Below, one piece after another: positions 43,119-52,276 of a stretch of 64,000 nucleotides of DNA. Made by a program: the position numbers and the translations under genes. The first letter of the stretch is position 1; each line of letters starts with the position of its first letter. The notes beneath the pieces were generated by a model. The model was not told where the DNA came from, made no database searches, and was given only the letters and a program-made list of their open reading frames with translations. This stretch comes from Hyphomicrobiales bacterium (lineage in GTDB: Bacteria > Pseudomonadota > Alphaproteobacteria > Rhizobiales > Rhizobiaceae). The stretch lies in NCBI GenBank assembly GCA_900469345.1, contig UBWZ01000007.1:1-64000 (forward strand). The letters are read 5' to 3'.

Positions 43119-45068
43119 CTACTTCGTCGTACGCCTGATCTTGCGTAGCCGCGAGCCTGACCTTTCCTTGACGGGAATAAGGTCGATATCGCTGACAAGC
43201 CGCGCTCCGCCATCCCGGCGTTCCAGCATGATCTTGCGGCTGTGGAACGCTTCCAGCTCGGCGCGATGCGCGACGCTGATGATCGTCGCCTCCGACAGTT
43301 CGTCGATCACCGTCTGCATCATCTTGTCCTGGCTTTTTTCGTCGAGCGCCGCTGTCGCCTCGTCCATGACGATGATGTCGGGATCGTTCAGAAGCAGGCG
43401 GGCGAAGGTCAGCCGTTGTTTTTCGCCGCCCGACAGCGTCTGGTCCCAAGGCGCCTCGTCTTCGATCCTTTCCTTCAGATGACCAAGTCCGACCTTGTCG
43501 AGAGCTTCGCCGATCTTTTCAGCAGACCAGCTGTCTGCGGCCTGCGGATAGGAGACGGCGCGACGCAGCGTACCCGAGGGAATGTACGGGCGCTGCGGCA
43601 GCATGAACAGCCTGCTGCCGGCGCGGAAGTTGACGCTGCCGCCACCCCAGGGCCACAGCCCGGCAATCGCGCGAACAAGCGTGCTCTTGCCCGAACCGGA
43701 TTCGCCGGCCACGAGCACCCTTTCGCCCGGGCCGATGACGACGTCGGTTTCCTTGACGACGGCTGTCCCATCACCAAGCGAGACGGACACATCCTTGAGG
43801 GTGAGCACCGCATCGCCTTCCGCTTCGCCGTGCACGATCCGGCCAACCAGATCGCCATTTTCTGCTCTCTCGAGACCATCGAGCGACATCATCAGCGAGG
43901 CGACGCGCCGCGCGCAGGCATTCCAGTCCGCCAGGCGGGGATAATTGTCGACGAGCCAGCCGAAGGCGCTCTGGACGATGGTGAAGGCTGACGCAGCCTG
44001 CATCACCTGGCCGAGGGACATGCTGCCGTCGAGAAATTTAGGCGAGCAAAGCAAAAGCGGGACCACGGGCGCGATCAGCAGCGAGCCGTGCGAGACGAGC
44101 GTCGTGCGCATGTACTGGTGCGCCAGCATCCGCCACTGGCGCCGCACATTGCCGAACCGCATGTCGAGGTCGTTGCGCTCTTCCTCCTCACCACCCAGCA
44201 AAGCGATACTCTCGCCGTTTTCCCGGACACGGGTCAGCGTGAAACGGAATTCCGCTTCGACCTGGTTCTTGACCTCCGAGACCTTCACAAAGTTCCTGCC
44301 GATAAAGGCAATCGAACTCGACGTGATGACCGCATAGACCACCGCCGCGACGACGAGGAATCCCGGGATAGTGATGTAGATGCCGGCAATCGGTAGGGTC
44401 AACGCACCGCCGATCGTCCACAGGACGACGATGAAGGTGGATGCGGAGACGAAGGCGGCGATCACGCCGGCGACGAAGTCGACGGGCGATTCAGTCGCGA
44501 TCCGCATGTCCTCCGAAAGCCTCGCCTCCGGATTCTGGTGGTCACCATCGATCAGGTTGAGTTGGTAGTAGCGGCCATTGGCAAGCCACCTCGCCACCAG
44601 TGTCTTGGTGAGCCAGGAGCGCCAGCGCCGCTGGATGCGCATCCGCACATACACCTGTGACGTCACGATCAGGACGCTGCCGAGCACAAGCGGCGGAAAC
44701 ACCGACGCGAGGAAATAGACCGTCGAAGCGTCGCGCTTCTCGATCGCATCGAAGATACCGCGGTTCCAGACATTGATGCCGTACTGGAATGCGACGTTGA
44801 CGCCGATAAGCGCCAGCAGTCCCAGACAAAACGGCCAGGCGAACTTGTCGCCCCGGCGGCTCCAATACCCGCGCGCGCTGATCCAGAAGCGCTTTAGAAG
44901 ATATCGCCTGCGCGCGATCTCCACCTCATCGGGCGTCAGGCCCGGGTCGGTTTCAACCTCTTCCGGCGGAGGCGGCTCGGCCATGTCGCGGTCGTCGCTT
45001 TCGCCTTTTTGGGCAGCGTTCCGGTCGGAAACATCGACCGATCTCGGGTTCAATTCAGCATCGGTCAT
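43119..45068 (-). CDS. ABC transporter, SbmA/YddA-type fused permease-ATPase (ExsE-like)
   Basis: 649 residues from the ATG at 45066-45068; the ribosome site is weak, and a later Met (MAEPPPPEE) is possible. After an acidic, proline-rich N-terminal region come membrane helices of the ABC_membrane_2 type (FCLGLLALIGVNVAFQYGINVWNRG, then PEARLSEDMRIATESPVDFVAGV). The ATPase follows: Walker [23 protein letters not shown], signature LSGGEKQRL and Walker B IIVMDEATAALDE. Relatives include E. coli YddA and rhizobial ExsE, linked to export of peptides or long acyl chains. Stands alone, converging on the DeoR gene. Confidence 0.88.
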   Translation of the reverse strand: MTDAELNPRSVDVSDRNAAQKGESDDRDMAEPPPPEEVETDPGLTPDEVEIARRRYLLKRFWISARGYWSRRGDKFAWPFCLGLLALIGVNVAFQYGINVWNRGIFDAIEKRDASTVYFLASVFPPLVLGSVLIVTSQVYVRMRIQRRWRSWLTKTLVARWLANGRYYQLNLIDGDHQNPEARLSEDMRIATESPVDFVAGVIAAFVSASTFIVVLWTIGGALTLPIAGIYITIPGFLVVAAVVYAVITSSSIAFIGRNFVKVSEVKNQVEAEFRFTLTRVRENGESIALLGGEEEERNDLDMRFGNVRRQWRMLAHQYMRTTLVSHGSLLIAPVVPLLLCSPKFLDGSMSLGQVMQAASAFTIVQSAFGWLVDNYPRLADWNACARRVASLMMSLDGLERAENGDLVGRIVHGEAEGDAVLTLKDVSVSLGDGTAVVKETDVVIGPGERVLVAGESGSGKSTLVRAIAGLWPWGGGSVNFRAGSRLFMLPQRPYIPSGTLRRAVSYPQAADSWSAEKIGEALDKVGLGHLKERIEDEAPWDQTLSGGEKQRLTFARLLLNDPDIIVMDEATAALDEKSQDKMMQTVIDELSEATIISVAHRAELEAFHSRKIMLERRDGGARLVSDIDLIPVKERSGSRLRKIRRTTK

Positions 45069-45223
45069 GGGCCCGTAAACGAGGACGGACTGAAAAGGTT
45101 TCACGAAGCACCGCAACTTCAGTCGACCAAAGGGGACCTTCCGATCGAGGTCGTTCGACACAACCGCTCCTTGGACGTCGCGACGCGCCCGCAAGGCTTG
45201 AACGACCTCGATCCGTCCCGGTT

Positions 45224-46456
45224 CTATCTCAGCGCTTCGCACGCCGATGCAATACGCTGCAGGGCTTGCATCAGCTCGCCTTCCGACGTCGCATAGGAGA
45301 TCCGGAAATAGGGCGAAAGGCCGAACGCCGAACCGGGCACGACGGCAACGTTCGCCTCTTCCAGGAGATAGTCGGTAAAGTCGCTGTCCGTTTCGATTTT
45401 CATGCCCTTGGGCGTCATTCTTCCTATCAGCCCCTGGCAGCCGGCAAACGTGTAGAATGCGCCTTCCGGAACCCGGCAGGTGATGCCGTCGATCGCGTTG
45501 AGCGCTGAGACCACGAGATCCCGTCTGGCTCTGAAACTTTCCTGCCGCTCCTTTAAGACATCTTGCGGTCCGTTGAGAGCCTCGACAGAGGCTGCCTGGC
45601 TGACCGAAGACGGGCACGATGTCGCCTGGCTCTGGATGATCGCCATCGCCTTGATCAACGGCTTCGGGCCGCCGGCATAACCGATGCGCCATCCCGTCAT
45701 CGCGTAGGCTTTGGAGACGCCGTTGATCGTCAGCGTACGTTGCTTAAGCCGTGGCTCGAGCGCCACGGGGGTCACGAACCTGAAATCGTCATAGACGATA
45801 TGTTCGTACATATCGTCGACCATCAGCCAGACATGCGAATGCCACAGCAGCACCTCGAGCAGTGGTCGGTAATCGGCTTCCCCGTAAGCTGCACCGGACG
45901 GATTGGATGGCGAGTTCAACAGCACCCACCGAGTCTTCGGCGTGATCGCCTGCTCGAGTTGATCCGCCCTCAGACGAAAACCCGCTTCCGCATCGCAGGG
46001 GATGAGCACCGGGACGCCGCCGCAGATCTCGACGATGTCCGAATACGACGTCCAGTAGGGCGTCGGGATGATTACCTCGTCGCCCGGATCGATGCTCGCC
46101 ATAAAGGCATTGAACAGGATCTGCTTGGCACCGGTCGCGATGGTCACTTCATCGACGGTGTAGTCGACGCCGTTTTCCCGCCGGAACTTGTCGACAACCG
46201 CCTTCTTCAGCTCCGGCGTGCCGTCAAGGGCGGTGTATTTCGTCTCACCCCGGTCAATCGCCGCTTTTGCCGCCTGCTTGACGTTGTCCGGCGTATCGAA
46301 ATCCGGCTCTCCGGCGCCCAGGATGATGACCGGCGCCCCCTCGCGCTTCATCGCGTTGGCCCGTGCGCCGATCTGCAGGATTTTCGAGACGCCCACGGAG
46401 GCGATCCTCGAGGCGGGCCTGAAGCCCGCCTCATTGATATTGGCCTTTTCGCTCAT
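45224..46456 (-). CDS. Class I aminotransferase (AspC/AatA-like), probable 2-aminoadipate aminotransferase
   Basis: 410 residues. Fold-type I features: ILGAGEPDFDTPDNV, TGAKQILFNAF, NSPSNPSGAAY, the Asp of VDDMYEHIVYDDF, and the PLP lysine in NGVSKAYAMTGWRIGY, with Arg in YFRISYA binding the carboxylate. Generic calls would be aspartate aminotransferase. Directly downstream (34 bases) of AmaB and HglS genes, it is well placed to convert L-2-aminoadipate to 2-oxoadipate, which is the step between those two enzymes. The specific role is inferred from context. Confidence 0.85.
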   Translation of the reverse strand: MSEKANINEAGFRPASRIASVGVSKILQIGARANAMKREGAPVIILGAGEPDFDTPDNVKQAAKAAIDRGETKYTALDGTPELKKAVVDKFRRENGVDYTVDEVTIATGAKQILFNAFMASIDPGDEVIIPTPYWTSYSDIVEICGGVPVLIPCDAEAGFRLRADQLEQAITPKTRWVLLNSPSNPSGAAYGEADYRPLLEVLLWHSHVWLMVDDMYEHIVYDDFRFVTPVALEPRLKQRTLTINGVSKAYAMTGWRIGYAGGPKPLIKAMAIIQSQATSCPSSVSQAASVEALNGPQDVLKERQESFRARRDLVVSALNAIDGITCRVPEGAFYTFAGCQGLIGRMTPKGMKIETDSDFTDYLLEEANVAVVPGSAFGLSPYFRISYATSEGELMQALQRIASACEALR

Positions 46457-46473
46457 GATGCTCTCCTCGATGC

Positions 46474-46501
46474 CGCCTATTCGATGTCGCCTATTCGATG
46501 T
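46474..46501. repeat. 14-bp tandem duplication across the amaB stop codon
   Basis: CGCCTATTCGATGT occurs twice without spacing, at 46474-46487 and 46488-46501. On the minus strand each copy holds the last codons and stop of amaB (ATCGAATAG), so the second copy is a duplicated tail after the working stop. A recent slippage event is likely. Confidence 0.75.
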
Positions 46502-48017
46502 CGAAAGTGACGCCCTGGGCGAGCGGCAGTGCCTTGGAGTAGTTCACCGTATTGGTGGCGCGGCGCATATAGGCCCGCCAGGCATCGGAGCCGGATTCGC
46601 GGCCGCCGCCGGTCTCCTTCTCGCCGCCGAAGGCGCCGCCGATTTCGGCACCGGACGTGCCGATATTGACGTTGGCGATCCCGCAGTCGGATCCGTCGGC
46701 CGCCAGGAAGCGCTCGGCCTCCTGCATGTTGAGCGTAAAGATCGACGACGACAGGCCGGCGCCGACGGCATTGTGGTCGTCCAGCACGGCGTCGAAATCG
46801 GAATATTTCATCACGTAGAGGATGGGCGCGAACGTCTCATCCAGAACCGGCCCTGCCTGCCTCGGCATTTCGACAAGCGCCGGCTTGACGTAATAGGCTG
46901 TCTCCAGGCCAGCCTCGCTCACCCGTTCACCACCGCTGACAGTGCCACCTTCGGCCTTGGCTGCCGAAAGCGCATGCTGCATCCCATCGAAGGCAAGCTT
47001 GTCCACGAGGGGACCGACCAGTGCGGAGGTTTCAAGCGGGTTGCCGATCGAAACGCTCGCGTAGGCCTTCTTCAGGCGCGGCACCAGTTCGTCGTAAACG
47101 CTGTCATGCACGAACAGGCGGCGAAGCGTGGTGCAGCGCTGTCCGGCCGTTCCCATGGCCCCGAAAGCGATGGCGCGCAGCGCCATGTCGAGATCGGCGG
47201 ACGGGCAGACGATGCCGGCATTGTTGCCGCCGAGTTCGAGGATCGACCGGGCAAACCGCTTGGCGAGCCTCGGCCCGACTTCCCGGCCCATGCGGGTGGA
47301 CCCCGTGGCGGACACCAGCGCCACCTTCGGATGGTCGACCAGGGCTTCACCGATGGTCCGGTCGCCGATCAGGACCTGGCTCAGCCCCTTGGGGGCGGCA
47401 CCGAAACGGGCAAGCGCCCGCTCGAAGATCGCCTGGCTGGCGAGCGCCGTCAGCGGCGTCTTTTCGGAAGGCTTCCAGACGACGGGATTGCCGCAGACCA
47501 GCGCCAATGCAGCATTCCACGACCATACGGCGACCGGGAAGTTGAAAGCGGAAATGATGCCGACAACGCCGAGTGGATGCCACGTTTCCATCATCCGGTG
47601 ACCCGGCCGCTCGGTGGCGATCGTCAGGCCATAGAGCTGGCGGGAAAGGCCGACCGCGTAATCGCAGATGTCGATCATTTCCTGCACTTCGCCCAGACCT
47701 TCCGAGGTGATCTTGCCGGCCTCGATCGATACGAGGCGGCCGAGATCGTCCTTGGCAGCCCGGAGTTCCTCACCCAGCAGGCGCACAAGTTCGCCACGCT
47801 TGGGAGCCGGCACCAGCCGCCACTCCTTGAAGGCTTGATGCGCTGCATCGATGGCGCCTGCGGCCTGCGCCCCGGAGACGGTGACCAGCTTGGCAATCTC
47901 CTCGCCGCTGACCGGGCTGTAGGACGGCATATCGCCGCCCGTCCATGCAGCACGCGACACGCCGAGCTTGTCGAGAAGGCTTGCGGTTTCCTGTTTGACG
48001 TCCACGGTCTTGGTCAT
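46491..48017 (-). CDS. amaB: L-aminoadipate-semialdehyde dehydrogenase (ALDH7-type, AmaB)
   Basis: 508 residues from the ATG at 48015-48017, with GGAG 7 bases upstream; the frame is open further up without a better start. ALDH motifs: NFPVAVWSWNAALALVCGN, VSATGSTRMGREVG, catalytic Glu in LELGGNNA, catalytic Cys in GTAGQRCTTLRR, and the ALDH7-typical GGAFGGEKETGGGRESGSDAW. ALDH7/AmaB oxidises 2-aminoadipate 6-semialdehyde to L-2-aminoadipate with NAD in lysine and pipecolate catabolism. Sits between HglS and the aminotransferase, as expected for that pathway. Confidence 0.9.
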   Translation of the reverse strand: MTKTVDVKQETASLLDKLGVSRAAWTGGDMPSYSPVSGEEIAKLVTVSGAQAAGAIDAAHQAFKEWRLVPAPKRGELVRLLGEELRAAKDDLGRLVSIEAGKITSEGLGEVQEMIDICDYAVGLSRQLYGLTIATERPGHRMMETWHPLGVVGIISAFNFPVAVWSWNAALALVCGNPVVWKPSEKTPLTALASQAIFERALARFGAAPKGLSQVLIGDRTIGEALVDHPKVALVSATGSTRMGREVGPRLAKRFARSILELGGNNAGIVCPSADLDMALRAIAFGAMGTAGQRCTTLRRLFVHDSVYDELVPRLKKAYASVSIGNPLETSALVGPLVDKLAFDGMQHALSAAKAEGGTVSGGERVSEAGLETAYYVKPALVEMPRQAGPVLDETFAPILYVMKYSDFDAVLDDHNAVGAGLSSSIFTLNMQEAERFLAADGSDCGIANVNIGTSGAEIGGAFGGEKETGGGRESGSDAWRAYMRRATNTVNYSKALPLAQGVTFDIE

Positions 48018-48266
48018 GAGTTTCTCCATTTCGATTTCGCTGATCCGGTTCATCCGTTCGAGGCCGAGGATAACCCTGGCCGCCACTGGCATCGGGCCTC
48101 GGGCCCAAAACAAGGCCGGTGTTTCCGACTGCGGCGCGAGCGTGCTGCCGTTTCTGACACTGTAGCCAACGACCGCGGAAACATCCGCGGTCGAGGAGGG
48201 CCGCGACACGAAAGCCGCGTGTCCATGGTCTAAGCGCACACCGGTCTCATCGGCGACGTCGTCGCT

Positions 48267-49664
48267 TCACTCTGCCGCTGACGCCATATCCAGGACAGCA
48301 AGGCACCGGTCGAGCGATGCGCTTTCGATCTCTCCGTAATGGGCGAACTCGTCGAGAACCGAAGCCCCGAGGTCGCGTTCGAACATCACCTGATTGGGAC
48401 TTGCGACAAAGTCCTGGGTCGCATCGTCGCCCAGGTTCGACTGGAAGATGCCGGCAGCGCTGACCGGAAGGAAATCCTCGTAGACGATCGGATCGAACTG
48501 GATCAGGCCCTCGTCGATCGCCATTTCCAGGTCGAGCTTGCGACCTGCCGCAGCTTCCCCCTTCGGCGTCAGCGAATAGGAGAAGTATCCGAGCCCGGCC
48601 TTGCGGATGTCGTTCCAGTCGTCGGGAAACGCTTTGAAGACATCCGCGAGGCCCGCCTCGTAAGCGGACGCATTGGAGCCGTCGGCGGCCGGACGAATGC
48701 GGGCCCGGGTCTCGTTGAGGAGCGCGTCATAGAGCGCGCGCCCTTTCGGGGTGAGTGCGATTCCGCGCTGTTCGATCTCGCCGAACCGGGCCGTGTGCGA
48801 GCCTGTCTGCCAGTTGCCGCTTGCGTCCTGGAAGGACACGGATTCCTCCAGCGCCTTGAAGGAGGTCTGGCGCAGCAGGATCGGGCATTTGCGTGCCGGC
48901 GGACCTTCGACGATCGCCTTGGGCGCAATTCCCTCCTGCGGCATCAGCGACTGCAGCTGGTCGATATCGAGCGTGCGCGGCGTCAAGTGATTGATGTGCG
49001 GACCCTTGAAGGACACGACATCGGCAATCAGCCGGTGCGCATCGTGCAGACGCGCATACATGTCGGGGCTGACGATGGCATGCTGGTGCCAGCGGAACGT
49101 TTCGAGAAGTTCGCCGACGAAGCGAGCCGCGTCGGCCTGATCCAGACCGCCGTCCCGCTCGGCCTTTTCGATGAGCGTAACCGCCTCACCGGTGAAGATC
49201 CTGCGCGACGCGAGAACTGCCGCCGCCTCCTCGCGCAGCGCTTCGTCAGCGATCAGATCCAGACGAAGGAGCGAGGTGAAGACCCGAAACGGATTGTGGC
49301 TCAGGCTCTTGCTGCCGACCGGACGGAAGGCGGTGGAGTGGACCGGAACGCCTGCGGTCGACAGATCGTAATAGCCGACCGGGACCATGCCCATGACCGC
49401 AAAAGCACGGCGCATCATGGCAAGCTCTTCCCGCGTTCCCAGCCGGATGGCGCCATGGCGCTCCTCGGAGATGCGGTCGAGCGAATCCGTTGCCGCGAGC
49501 CGCTGCTGCAGCGTCTCGTCCTGCGCCAGCGTCTGACGGTTGACCTTGGCTACGAGCGACATCAGCGTCCCGTAGGCGGGCACCTCGGCACGGTACATCT
49601 CCGACATTGCCAGGGAGAAGCTGGATCGGATAACGTCGGCTGCGACAAATTTTTCCGCGGTCAT
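48267..49664 (-). CDS. hglS: 2-oxoadipate dioxygenase/decarboxylase HglS (DUF1338)
   Basis: 465 residues from the ATG at 49662-49664; an ATG six codons upstream (49682) is also possible. DUF1338/YdcJ features: SMTAEKFVAADVIRSSFSLAMS-type start, GVPVHSTAFRPVGSKSL and SFKGPHINHLTPRTLDID with metal-binding histidines, and YEDFLPVSAAGIFQSNL near the end. HglS is a non-haem iron enzyme that converts 2-oxoadipate to D-2-hydroxyglutarate with loss of CO2, a step shown in Pseudomonas putida D-lysine catabolism. First gene of the minus-strand operon and divergent from a LysR gene. Confidence 0.88.
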   Translation of the reverse strand: MTAEKFVAADVIRSSFSLAMSEMYRAEVPAYGTLMSLVAKVNRQTLAQDETLQQRLAATDSLDRISEERHGAIRLGTREELAMMRRAFAVMGMVPVGYYDLSTAGVPVHSTAFRPVGSKSLSHNPFRVFTSLLRLDLIADEALREEAAAVLASRRIFTGEAVTLIEKAERDGGLDQADAARFVGELLETFRWHQHAIVSPDMYARLHDAHRLIADVVSFKGPHINHLTPRTLDIDQLQSLMPQEGIAPKAIVEGPPARKCPILLRQTSFKALEESVSFQDASGNWQTGSHTARFGEIEQRGIALTPKGRALYDALLNETRARIRPAADGSNASAYEAGLADVFKAFPDDWNDIRKAGLGYFSYSLTPKGEAAAGRKLDLEMAIDEGLIQFDPIVYEDFLPVSAAGIFQSNLGDDATQDFVASPNQVMFERDLGASVLDEFAHYGEIESASLDRCLAVLDMASAAE

Positions 49665-49775
49665 GCTCAGTCTCTCATCCATCTTATCACTATACGTTCA
49701 TTCCATTTCCTCATTATAATGAAGGAGCTTGGAACCATGTGGTGATGATTTCGGCTGATTTGATGCGGGCCTGGA

Positions 49776-50666
49776 ATGAAGTTAAGCCGAACACTGATCC
49801 CTGACCTGGCCATCCTGCAGGCCTTCGAATGCGCCGCACGACACGGCAACTTCACCCAGGCAGCAGCGGAACTGCAGCTGACCCAAAGTGCCGTAAGCCG
49901 CCAGATCAGGACGCTGGAGATGCAGCTCGGCGTGACGCTGTTCGAAAGGATCAGGAAACGGGTCGTTCTGTCGCCGGCGGGTAAAGCGATGCTGCCCGAC
50001 GTCATCCATCTGCTTGGCCAGACGGAAGACATGGTGTTGCGGGCGATGGCCTCGTCCGATGGCAAGAACACGCTGACGGTGGCAACGCTGCCGACCTTCG
50101 GCAGCCGCTGGCTGATGCGGCACCTGCCGGACTTCCTGAAGGCCAATCCGGGCACTGTGGTCAACATCACATCGCGGTCAGAGCCGTTCGATCTCGGCGC
50201 CGAGGATTTCGACGTCGTCATCCACTACGGGCAGCCGGTCTGGGCGCATGCGACCTGCACCTATCTGTGCAACGAAGTCGTCGTGCCGGTCGGCAATCCC
50301 GCCCTTGTCGGTTCCCGCGACATTCGCAGCGCCTCTGATCTGCGCAACGAGCCGCTGCTTCATCTTGCGGCACGGCCAAAGCTCTGGACGGAATGGTTCG
50401 AGGCCAGCCACTGCGAGGAAGCGAGCGCCTATCACGGCCATCGCTTCGACCAGTTCAGCATGATCATCGAAGCGGCCAGGCAAGGCCTCGGCTTTGCGCT
50501 CCTGCCGCGCTACCTGATCGAAGAGGAGATCGCGTCCGGCCAGTTGCTGGTCGCCCTCGACTGCCCGATGGCGACCGTCAACAGCTACTACATCGTCACG
50601 CCGGACGGAAAACAGGGGACGCCGGCGGCGCGCCTGTTTCAGGAATGGCTTCTGAGCCAGGTCTGA
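49776..50666 (+). CDS. LysR-type regulator (GcvA-like) of the lysine/2-aminoadipate genes
   Basis: 296 residues. Winged helix DLAILQAFECAARHGNFTQAAAELQLTQSAVSRQIRTLEMQLG, then a GcvA-type effector domain (TLPTFGSRWLMRHLPDFLKANPG, DFDVVIHYG, ARQGLGFALLPRYLIEEEI). Divergent from hglS with about 110 bases between starts, so it probably regulates that operon. The region between holds AT-rich repeats near 49680-49725 but no clean operator was identified. Confidence 0.9.
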   Translation: MKLSRTLIPDLAILQAFECAARHGNFTQAAAELQLTQSAVSRQIRTLEMQLGVTLFERIRKRVVLSPAGKAMLPDVIHLLGQTEDMVLRAMASSDGKNTLTVATLPTFGSRWLMRHLPDFLKANPGTVVNITSRSEPFDLGAEDFDVVIHYGQPVWAHATCTYLCNEVVVPVGNPALVGSRDIRSASDLRNEPLLHLAARPKLWTEWFEASHCEEASAYHGHRFDQFSMIIEAARQGLGFALLPRYLIEEEIASGQLLVALDCPMATVNSYYIVTPDGKQGTPAARLFQEWLLSQV

Positions 50667-50673
50667 GCCTGCC

Positions 50674-50868
50674 TCACGACACGATGCTGGCGGAAATGCT
50701 CTCTGCTATGGACTTCAAAAGAGGCAGTATGCCATCGCGCAGGGACTGGGGCGTATGGCGGACCCGAAGGGCGGAAAGATTGATCGTCGCGACAAGCTTG
50801 CCACGATGGTTCATGATCGGGACGGAAGTCGCATGCCGAAGGCCATCAGGTTGAGATGCAGTGGTGCA
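50674..50868 (-). pseudogene. C-terminal relic of an IclR-family regulator
   Basis: The minus-strand frame ending at the stop 50674-50676 reads QPDGLRHATSVPIMNHRGKL and then VATINLSALRVRHTPQSLRD to LPLLKSIAESISASIVS. That is the end of a PcaR/PobR-like IclR effector domain (VAxPI-x-RRGxxVAALNVS pattern). A TGA interrupts the same frame a few codons further upstream, and no N-terminal part follows. A dead gene fragment converging on the LysR gene. Confidence 0.75.
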
Positions 50869-51170
50869 TCATCTGGTCCGATCTTCCAGGCGTCGCAGAA
50901 TGCTGCCGGTGATCGGAAAGAGCCAGACGACGGAAGGCCTGTTCCATGCGTTTGGCGGCAGTGGTGGCGGTTTTCAAATTGCGCCGGCCGTGGGGGAATG
51001 TCTCGCTCTTCAGATTTGCGGTCACACGCCGCAGGTCAGCCTGCAACCGTTTTCCATCGAGCGCTTCCGCTCTTGCGTCCATACAAGCGACAAGCTTGCC
51101 AGCGAGTTCGATAGGGCGGCTGGCAGCTGAGCTTGGAGGCGGCATCGCAGCGGATGCCGCCTGGGCATGG
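50869..51170. other. Gene-free stretch with a perfect hairpin
   Basis: About 300 bases between the IclR relic and the quinone oxidoreductase. A minus-strand frame (to about 51145) contains IELAGKLVACMDARAEALDG but has no ribosome site and no family I recognise. AGGCGGCATC (51137-51146) pairs with GATGCCGCCT (51153-51162) around 6 bases, just past the stop of the oxidoreductase. It has no U-run but may help end that transcript. Confidence 0.45.
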
Positions 51171-52184
51171 TCAGGCCTGCGACGCCACGTCGATGACGAT
51201 CTTGCCCTTCGCCTCGCCTGCTTCGAACTTGCGATGCGCGTCGGCTACATCCTCGAGGTTGAAGCGTTGCGGGTCGAGGCGCGGTTGAAGCTTGCCGTTT
51301 TCGACCAACTGCGTAATCCTGGCGAGGATCTCTCCCTGCTCTTCCCTGTCGATGCCGAACATGATCGGGGTCAGAACGAGAACCATGTGGAGGTTGGCGC
51401 CCTTCAGATAAAGGGGTGCGAGGCCGTGGGTCGCCGCGCCGACCACGGTGACAACATCGCCGGACGGCCGGATCATCTTGAAGGCAGCATCGAGTGCCTC
51501 GCCGCCGACCGTGTCGAAGACAACGTCGAAGCCCTTGCCTCCCGTGTACTCGTTGACCACGTCCTGCGGCGTCGTCTGCGCCAGATCCAAACAGGCCCTG
51601 GCGCCAGCCTCGAGCGCAAGCGCCGTGCTTTCCGGTGTTCGCGTGACGGCAATCACATCCGCGCCGGCGATACCGGCCAGTTGCACAGCCATGTAGCCCA
51701 CACCACCCGCGCCGCCTGTCACCAAGACCTTTGTCATCGGCGTGAGCGTCACCTTTTCGAACAAGGCTTTCCAGGCGGTGACAGAAACCAGCGGCAGGGC
51801 GGCCGACTGCCGGAAATCGAGATTGGCTGGTTTGTGGGCGATCAGCGCCACATCGGCCAGGGCATAGTCCGAGAGAGCGCCGGCGACGTCACCTGCCGGG
51901 CCCCTAAAGCCACCGGAAAAGCCGTAGACCGCGTCTCCGACCGCAAACTTCGTCACTCCCGGACCGATGGCATCCACCACGCCGGCGAGGTCCGTCTGAA
52001 GGACCGCGGGAAAGGACGCCGGTGTCATGGGCAGCTTGGCCTTGCGTACCTTCGTGTCGATCGGGTTGAGGCCGGTCGCAAAGACCTTGACCCGCACTTG
52101 GCCAACGGCCGGCTCCGGCATGGGAAGATCGGTCAGCTTCAGGACGTCAGGGCTGCCCTGTTCGGTCGCGACAACTGCTCTCAT
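51171..52184 (-). CDS. Quinone oxidoreductase-like MDR enzyme
   Basis: 337 residues. MDR zinc-free quinone oxidoreductase pattern: ATGLNPIDTKVRKAKLP, QTDLAGVVDAIGPGVTKFAVGDAVYG, LPLVSVTAWKALFEK, and NADPH motif VLVTGGAGGVGYMAVQLA. The substrate-side Cys/His zinc ligands of alcohol dehydrogenases are absent, as in QOR. Reduces quinones or activated alkenes with NADPH in the cytoplasm. Divergent from a broken LysR gene that was presumably its regulator. Confidence 0.88.
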   Translation of the reverse strand: MRAVVATEQGSPDVLKLTDLPMPEPAVGQVRVKVFATGLNPIDTKVRKAKLPMTPASFPAVLQTDLAGVVDAIGPGVTKFAVGDAVYGFSGGFRGPAGDVAGALSDYALADVALIAHKPANLDFRQSAALPLVSVTAWKALFEKVTLTPMTKVLVTGGAGGVGYMAVQLAGIAGADVIAVTRTPESTALALEAGARACLDLAQTTPQDVVNEYTGGKGFDVVFDTVGGEALDAAFKMIRPSGDVVTVVGAATHGLAPLYLKGANLHMVLVLTPIMFGIDREEQGEILARITQLVENGKLQPRLDPQRFNLEDVADAHRKFEAGEAKGKIVIDVASQA

Positions 52185-52276
52185 GGAGGTACCTCTGTTG
52201 AAAAATCCGAAGACAGACGTCTTATTGCCACCTAATACCCCAAGTAAGACGCCGGAGGATACGAGACTGTTCCCCC

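Noticed and set aside
46474-46501. The short tandem repeat as the start of a CRISPR array
   Set aside because: Only two adjacent copies without spacers; it is a local duplication.
46188-48233. A 681-codon plus-strand open frame over the aminotransferase and amaB
   Set aside because: Antisense to two genes with complete active-site motifs; its own translation resembles no family.
51137-51162. A canonical intrinsic terminator for the quinone oxidoreductase
   Set aside because: The stem is perfect but there is no U-run on either strand, so it is reported only as a hairpin.
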